Source: Gammaproteobacteria bacterium (GTDB lineage Bacteria; Pseudomonadota; Gammaproteobacteria; JASBUN01). Taken from it: a stretch of DNA of 64,000 nucleotides. Location of the stretch: assembly GCA_030147845.1 (NCBI GenBank), contig JASBUN010000036.1, forward strand, positions 151,926 through 215,925. The letters are read 5' to 3'. The notes under the pieces were generated by a model. It had not been told where the DNA came from. It saw only the letters and a program-made list of their open reading frames with translations, and did not search any database. Below, one piece after another: positions 59,481-64,000 of the stretch; positions within the stretch are counted from its first letter, which is position 1, and each line of letters begins with the position of its first letter. The translations under genes and the position numbers were made by a program.

Positions 59481-60773
59481 TTATTGCATCGTGCCCGGCA
59501 GCCACAAGGTCAACGCCGGCCAGAAGTACACCACGTACAACATGATGACTTGCACCAACAGAAACGGCATCGCGCCCTTTGCTATGGTCCACAGCGGATA
59601 ACGCGTTATGCCATGGATGGTGAACAGATTGACGCCGACCGGCGGCGAAATCTGCGCGATCTCCATGGCGATACAAGCGAAGACGCCAAACGTGATCAGA
59701 CTCATCCCGGCCTGTTGCGCCACCGGCGCGAAGATCGGTATGGAGATGAGCAACATGGCCGCGCTCTCCAAGAACATGCCGAGGATCAGGTAAGCGACAA
59801 TCATCAGAGTAATGGCGGCCACGCCGCCGGCATTGGCGACGATGGCGTCGGCAATGGCTTGTGGCAGCTGCTCGTAGGTCAAAAAGTGTGCGAAGTACTG
59901 CCCGAATACGATCAACATATACAGCATGCCGGTAGTGCGGGTGGCCAGATACGCGGCGCCGCGCAACTTCTCCCAACTGAGCCTGCGTTGAATAACACCG
60001 AGCACGGTGACATACACGACCGACAGCGCACCGACTTCCGTGGGCGTGAATATGCCGGTATAGATGGCGGTAATAATGGCAACCGGAAGCAACATCACAC
60101 CGGTCGATCGCAGCGTGATCTGCCAACGCTCGGTCGCCGAGTACTGTTGCGTCGTACGAATGCGCGGCCGGCTAAATAGAACGTAAATGGCGAATATAAG
60201 CAGCATCAGCAAGCCGGGTACGATACCGGCAATGAATAACTGGCCGATCGAGGTCTCGGTCATCACGCCATAGAGGATGAGCGGAATCGAAGGTGGAATG
60301 ATGATACCCAGGGTGCCGCCGCCGGCGACGAAACCGGACGCCCGCCGTTTGCCGTAGTCTTCCTCGATCAGCAGCGGTATCGCGACGAGTCCGACGGTCG
60401 CCGCGGTGGCGATGCTCGATCCGCTGATGGCGGCAAAAATTCCGCAGGCAACGATCGTGGCGACACCGAGCGAATTCGGCACCGAGCCGATCCAGACCTT
60501 GGTCACCGCGAATAGATCGCGGCCGGCATCGGTCTTCTGCATGATGGTACCGGTTAGAATGAAAAGCGGCAGCGCCACCAGTTCGAAAATCGATGCGCTC
60601 TGCCAAGTGGTCTGAATCAGGTTGCGCACCACATGGCTGGGATCGTTGATGAACAGGCTGGCGATCAGCGCGCTCATACCCATAGACACGAACACCGGCA
60701 CACCCAGCACCATGAACAGGAACAGCAGCGCGATGCCGATATAGCCGGCGTAGTTGAATAGAAAGTCTGCCAA
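59481..60773 (-). CDS. TRAP transporter large permease (DctM type)
   Basis: A 430-residue membrane protein with about twelve transmembrane segments, the DctM component that carries the solute with sodium. Features: IALLFLFMVLGVPVFVSMGM at the N-terminus, GSSIATAATVGLVAIPLLIE and GTLGIIIPPSIPLILYGVM (IIPPS block), all typical. It is the third gene of the TRAP set, three bases after DctQ, and the AcnX large gene follows 29 bases later. Substrate is set by the binding protein, which resembles those for organic acids. Intact. Confidence 0.92.
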   Translation of the reverse strand: MADFLFNYAGYIGIALLFLFMVLGVPVFVSMGMSALIASLFINDPSHVVRNLIQTTWQSASIFELVALPLFILTGTIMQKTDAGRDLFAVTKVWIGSVPNSLGVATIVACGIFAAISGSSIATAATVGLVAIPLLIEEDYGKRRASGFVAGGGTLGIIIPPSIPLILYGVMTETSIGQLFIAGIVPGLLMLLIFAIYVLFSRPRIRTTQQYSATERWQITLRSTGVMLLPVAIITAIYTGIFTPTEVGALSVVYVTVLGVIQRRLSWEKLRGAAYLATRTTGMLYMLIVFGQYFAHFLTYEQLPQAIADAIVANAGGVAAITLMIVAYLILGMFLESAAMLLISIPIFAPVAQQAGMSLITFGVFACIAMEIAQISPPVGVNLFTIHGITRYPLWTIAKGAMPFLLVQVIMLYVVYFWPALTLWLPGTMQ

Positions 60774-60776
60774 CGC

Positions 60777-61280
60777 TCAGTCTCCGAATGCGTCGCTTTC
60801 TTCGTCCGGTTCTTCCCCGGAAAGCACAAGAGCGAAGGTCTGCAAAAATAGTCCGAAGCCACCCACCGGTAAGGCGAGCTGCGGAATCCACAGCGGAATA
60901 CCGAGTAGCGTGGCCGAGCGGATGTGGTTGGACCAGGAATACCAACAGAAGTAAATACCGCCGCCTACCAGGATGAGCGCAAAAATCATCGTCACCCCAT
61001 GGGCAAACAGGTTCAGTACACGTCGCCAGCCAGGGAAGAATTTGTGCAGGACCGTGACACGAAAATGCGCGCCTGACTTGGTCGCAACGGGGTTCGCCAG
61101 GAACCCCGCGGCGATCAGCAGATACATGGTAATTTCAAACACCCATATGGTTGGGTGTCCGAACGCGCGCATGGTCGCGTCGTATGTAATCGGCAGCGCC
61201 AAGATCATCATGAGCAACATGGATATGGCTGTCATTGCGCGACATAGCCATGTGCAGCCCAAGTGAAGTTTTTGCCTCAT
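60777..61280 (-). CDS. TRAP transporter small permease (DctQ type)
   Basis: A 167-residue membrane protein with four transmembrane segments and short loops, as in DctQ proteins. Features include PITYDATMRAFGHPTIWVFE, the family's loop motif, and an acidic C-terminus (EEPDEESDAFGD). It associates with DctM and receives the loaded binding protein. ATG at 61,280. DctP lies 44 bases upstream and DctM three bases downstream. Confidence 0.88.
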   Translation of the reverse strand: MRQKLHLGCTWLCRAMTAISMLLMMILALPITYDATMRAFGHPTIWVFEITMYLLIAAGFLANPVATKSGAHFRVTVLHKFFPGWRRVLNLFAHGVTMIFALILVGGGIYFCWYSWSNHIRSATLLGIPLWIPQLALPVGGFGLFLQTFALVLSGEEPDEESDAFGD

Positions 61281-61324
61281 ACGAAACGCCCTTTACTGTT
61301 CTGATCAATCCAGAGAAAACCGGA

Positions 61325-62326
61325 TCAGGAGCCAGCGTTATCAATCAGCTCGATAAGATTTTTCGGATAATCCTTCTCCGCTTCTTTGACCATAGGCTTG
61401 AGCGCAGCACGCCATTCGTTCCACTGCGGAGTACCTTGCTGCAGACGATAGATCTGGTTGCCATGCGCTTTGACCTTGGCCAGCAGCGCGTCATAGCTGT
61501 CGATCATGTACTGCTGGGCGATGTCACGTGCATCACTGGCGGACTGCAGTACGACCTTTTGCAGCTCAGGCGGCAGGGAATGGAGTTTGTCCGTGTTCAT
61601 GACATAGGCATGGATCAGCGTACCGAGGGCGCCCATGTGGGCGAACATGTACTTGGTCACTTCATAGTGCTTCAAGCCTACCGCACCACCAAGGCCACCG
61701 AGTGCGGCGCCGACGGTACCGCGTTGCAGCGCCGAGTAGACTGCGCCCACGCCCATGGTGGTCGGCGCCGCGCCGAGCTGCTGCATCATTTCGGCTGCGC
61801 CTTTGGAATACACGCGCACGGTACGCCCCTTGAAGTCACTGGGCTTTTTGATCGGAAAATTGCTGGATACGACCGTCGGTCCAATGTCGAACATGGCGAT
61901 CATGGTCGCACCCTGTGATTCCAACTTTTTGTTGAAATAATCGAACACAGGCATTCCCTGCACCAGATTGTCGCGCGATTTTTGCATCGACCACGTCCAC
62001 AACGGGCTGGTCAGAATCGAGGTCTCGGGAATTCGGCCCGACCAACTGTCGAGCGTGGTCAGCGAAATGTCGACGGTATCTTGCGGCACCGCGGTCGGCA
62101 CGAACTGCTGCTTGACCATTTCACCGCCCTCGAACACGCGCACCTTTATACGCCCACCACTACGCTTTTCGACGAGATGCACGAACTCCGGCACAAAATG
62201 GGTGACCTGTGGGTGTTTCGGGCTACCCCAGGTCGAAAGCGACAGGATATACTGCCGCGCCTGCGCGAAATTGGGGACCAGCATGGCGCAACTCAGCGCC
62301 ACGGCCATTAGGGACGACTTCTTCAT
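61325..62326 (-). CDS. TRAP transporter substrate-binding protein (DctP type)
   Basis: A 333-residue periplasmic binding protein. The signal peptide MKKSSLMAVALSCAMLVPNF ends near residue 23, and then come LSLSTWGSPKHPQVTHFV and the DctP block FKGRTVRVYSKGAAEMMQQL, with the Arg that holds the solute carboxylate. GAGGAG lies nine bases before ATG 62,326; the frame opens at 62,371. It should bind a carboxylate, perhaps a hydroxyproline or similar compound given the aconitase X genes. Confidence 0.9.
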   Translation of the reverse strand: MKKSSLMAVALSCAMLVPNFAQARQYILSLSTWGSPKHPQVTHFVPEFVHLVEKRSGGRIKVRVFEGGEMVKQQFVPTAVPQDTVDISLTTLDSWSGRIPETSILTSPLWTWSMQKSRDNLVQGMPVFDYFNKKLESQGATMIAMFDIGPTVVSSNFPIKKPSDFKGRTVRVYSKGAAEMMQQLGAAPTTMGVGAVYSALQRGTVGAALGGLGGAVGLKHYEVTKYMFAHMGALGTLIHAYVMNTDKLHSLPPELQKVVLQSASDARDIAQQYMIDSYDALLAKVKAHGNQIYRLQQGTPQWNEWRAALKPMVKEAEKDYPKNLIELIDNAGS

Positions 62327-62465
62327 CGTGACTCCTCCATCGTTGATTGTTGTGCCCTGAGCACGGCACATTCTTTTTTTACGGACCGCAGCCGATCGGC
62401 CCCAGGGTGTTGCATCCGCCAGCCAACATCGGCTTTCAATCGTCCGGACAGCGGCATATAACGAT

Positions 62466-62486
62466 ATAGTAATGAAATCTTACTAT
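62466..62486. promoter_or_regulatory. inverted repeat, likely GntR operator
   Basis: ATAGTAA (62,466-62,472) and TTACTAT (62,480-62,486) form a perfect seven-base palindrome with a seven-base spacer, in the gap between dctP-type and gntR genes. GntR proteins bind short AT-rich palindromes in this position. Confidence 0.55.
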
Positions 62487-62559
62487 GTAGTAACTGGGCT
62501 GGTAACATATAGCCATTGCCGCAAGCCGTTGTCAAGTCAGCCATGGACGTATACGACAA

Positions 62560-63345
62560 ATGAGCAAAGCCAAACATCGCCAACCGGTCGCTTTCTTGCG
62601 CGCCTACCCACCGCCCGAAACAAACGGCATAGCCAAGCACATCGCGCTGCGCCAAGCACTCATCAGCGCGATTAATGACGGTTTTTGGAAGTCGGGCGCC
62701 AAGCTGCCAACCGAGACCGAGCTGGTGCGCTCGACACCGTACAGCCTCGGCACCGTGCAGCGGGCGCTGCGCGCGTTGGTCGAAGAGGGCTACGTCGAGC
62801 GACGGCGTGGTTACGGTACGTACGTCACCGACCGTCGCAAACAGCTTCAGGATCCCTGGCACTGCCGTTTTCTCAGCGATGACGGCAAGACCTTCCTGCC
62901 GGTATTCCCCGTGCCGCTGAAGCGTTCGACCACCGACCGGCACGGCTCGTGGTCGGCGCCGCTGCGACAGGATCGACACACGGTCATTCAGATCGATCGA
63001 CGCATGGAGATCAATGACGAGTTTACCGTCTACAGCAAGTTTTTCGTGCTGGCGGAAACAGCTCCGGAACTGCGCAGCGCGCCATTGGCCACACTATTGG
63101 GTGCGAATCTCAAACAACTGATTGCGCGGGCGCTCGGCCGTCCGCTGACGGCGCTGAAGGAACAACTGCGCCAGATCGTTTTGCCGGACGAGATTTGTGC
63201 CGTGATCGACGTCGCACCGAGTTCCCTGGGTCTGCTGATCGAGGCGGTTGCCTACGCCGGTGCCGACACACCGGCCTATTACCAGGAACTGTACGTACCG
63301 CCGACTGAACGCAGATTATTCCTGGAGAGCAAAGTACCCGCTTAA
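62560..63345 (+). CDS. GntR-family regulator of the TRAP/aconitase X operon
   Basis: A 261-residue regulator with an N-terminal winged helix (AKHIALRQALISAINDGFWK, then GAKLPTETELVRSTPYSLGT) and a C-terminal effector domain of the UTRA type. The HutC-like subfamily senses small organic molecules. It is divergent from the TRAP operon, across 230 bases with a palindrome, so it most likely controls the operon in response to the transported substrate. ATG 62,560; no strong ribosome site. Confidence 0.87.
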   Translation: MSKAKHRQPVAFLRAYPPPETNGIAKHIALRQALISAINDGFWKSGAKLPTETELVRSTPYSLGTVQRALRALVEEGYVERRRGYGTYVTDRRKQLQDPWHCRFLSDDGKTFLPVFPVPLKRSTTDRHGSWSAPLRQDRHTVIQIDRRMEINDEFTVYSKFFVLAETAPELRSAPLATLLGANLKQLIARALGRPLTALKEQLRQIVLPDEICAVIDVAPSSLGLLIEAVAYAGADTPAYYQELYVPPTERRLFLESKVPA

Positions 63346-63536
63346 GCCTGCAGTGCAACGCCGATTCGCGCGATCGCTCGCGGCGGCCACAAACATACTC
63401 GTACCCAGGCCGTCGACGGGTTACGCGCCAGCTCCCTTTGCTTGGCGCACGCTAGGATAAAATTGGACCGGGCTACTGACTGCGGAACAACAACACACAC
63501 AAAGCTCACGGCCCAACATTCGGACTGGAGGGGAAC

Positions 63537-64000
63537 GTGGAACTAATCATCAGAGAGGCGCTTGTCGACGATTTACCGAAACTGCTGGTGCTGCTGCAAC
63601 AGTTGGACGTCGGAAATGATATGGAATTATCGGCCGCCGAAGCACAGCGAATATTCGAGCGCACCAAAACCTATCCCGACTATCATCTTTACGTGGCCGA
63701 AATCGATGCGCGAATGGTCGGCACGTTTGTCTTGATATTGATCGATAGCATCGCCCATGGCGGCGCCCCGCACGGTTTGGTGGAAGACGTCGTGGTCGCT
63801 CCTGAATCGCAGGGCCAGGGCATCGGCAAACGCATGATGCTGTTCGCCATGGATCGTTGCCGCGCGGCCGGTTGCTACAAGATGGCGCTATCGAGTCACC
63901 TGCAGCGTGATAAGACACACGCCTTCTATGAATCGCTGGGTTTCAAGAAACACGGCTTCAGCTTCTTGGTACAACCCAAAGATTTCGAGCCGCACAAGCC
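63537..64000 (+). CDS. GNAT acetyltransferase, cut by window end
   Basis: At least 154 residues with no stop before the window ends. GTG start at 63,537 with GGAGGGG just upstream. The product begins MELIIREALVDDLPKLLVLL, has LVEDVVVAPESQGQGIGKRM near residues 80-98 (acetyl-CoA binding motif A, QGQGIG) and HAFYESLGFKKHGFSF (motif B, Tyr general acid), the GNAT signature. Substrate unknown. It lies 191 bases after the GntR gene on the same strand. The last one or two dozen residues are missing from this window. Confidence 0.85.
   Translation, partial: MELIIREALVDDLPKLLVLLQQLDVGNDMELSAAEAQRIFERTKTYPDYHLYVAEIDARMVGTFVLILIDSIAHGGAPHGLVEDVVVAPESQGQGIGKRMMLFAMDRCRAAGCYKMALSSHLQRDKTHAFYESLGFKKHGFSFLVQPKDFEPHK

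Noticed and set aside
59452..60126. long N-terminal extension of the aconitase X large frame
   Set aside because: Overlaps the dctM-type gene in another frame; the family start is at 59,451.
1..64000. CRISPR arrays, rRNA genes, replication origin
   Set aside because: Looked for short regular repeats with spacers, rRNA-like blocks and clusters of DnaA boxes; none seen by eye.

Overview
The window reads as a chromosomal segment of a sulfur-oxidising, respiring gammaproteobacterium with a Mu-like prophage at its left edge. The assignment rests on a thiosulfate dehydrogenase pair (tsdB-tsdA), a lone SoxA, two exported DsrE-fold proteins, type II NADH dehydrogenase, a cytochrome bd oxidase, a PEP-CTERM protein and GC-rich codon use. 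I cannot name a genus from the sequence alone. No rRNA, convincing tRNA or CRISPR array was seen.

Positions 1 to about 18,400 are the late (head, tail, baseplate, fibre) half of a Mu-like prophage, all on the + strand in tightly overlapping order: protease with a nested scaffold start, capsid decoration protein, major capsid, Mu gp36/gp37/gp38-type connector and neck proteins, sheath, tube, a frameshifted tail chaperone pair, tape measure, the gpN/gpP/gp45/gp46/gp47/gp48 baseplate set, fibre genes, small unknown genes and a D12-class adenine methyltransferase. One gene (8436-8801) runs against the operon and encodes a small exported cysteine protein, most likely a lysogenic-conversion (moron) gene. 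The left part of the prophage (transposase, regulators, lysis, terminase, portal) lies outside the window. The right end must fall between 18,400 and 18,583.

Positions 18,584 to 28,560 carry a TerC membrane protein, glutaredoxin, a CPBP protease, a PstS-like binding protein, a helical protein that may be the remnant of a large STAND/NACHT-type protein with an orphan terminator in front of it, SoxA, a DUF3617 protein, MarC and an exported DsrE protein. Two copies of a 148-bp palindromic MITE-like repeat (24,338 and 28,231) flank the soxA-to-DsrE segment.

Positions 28,566 to 48,756 hold a ParA-like ATPase, DedA, Ndh, tsdBA, a PilZ protein, cydAB behind an FNR/ANR-like box, acetoacetyl-CoA synthetase, an S41 protease, a membrane coiled-coil protein, TatA, a Kef-type antiporter, a second exported DsrE protein, an MFS exporter, an HD-GYP protein, a thiamine-binding-fold protein, and a peroxiredoxin divergent from a TetR regulator across a long inverted repeat. 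TsdA, TsdB, Ndh and CydAB suggest a respiratory network that feeds thiosulfate and NADH electrons to oxygen at low tension.

Positions 49,104 to 64,000 contain a PhnD-like periplasmic binding protein paired with a PAS-GGDEF-EAL protein, an ECF sigma/RskA anti-sigma pair next to a Tat-exported ferritin-like protein and a CHRD/PEP-CTERM protein, an aconitase-X (two-subunit) plus TRAP transporter operon with a divergent GntR regulator (probably hydroxyproline-type catabolism), and a GNAT acetyltransferase cut by the window end.
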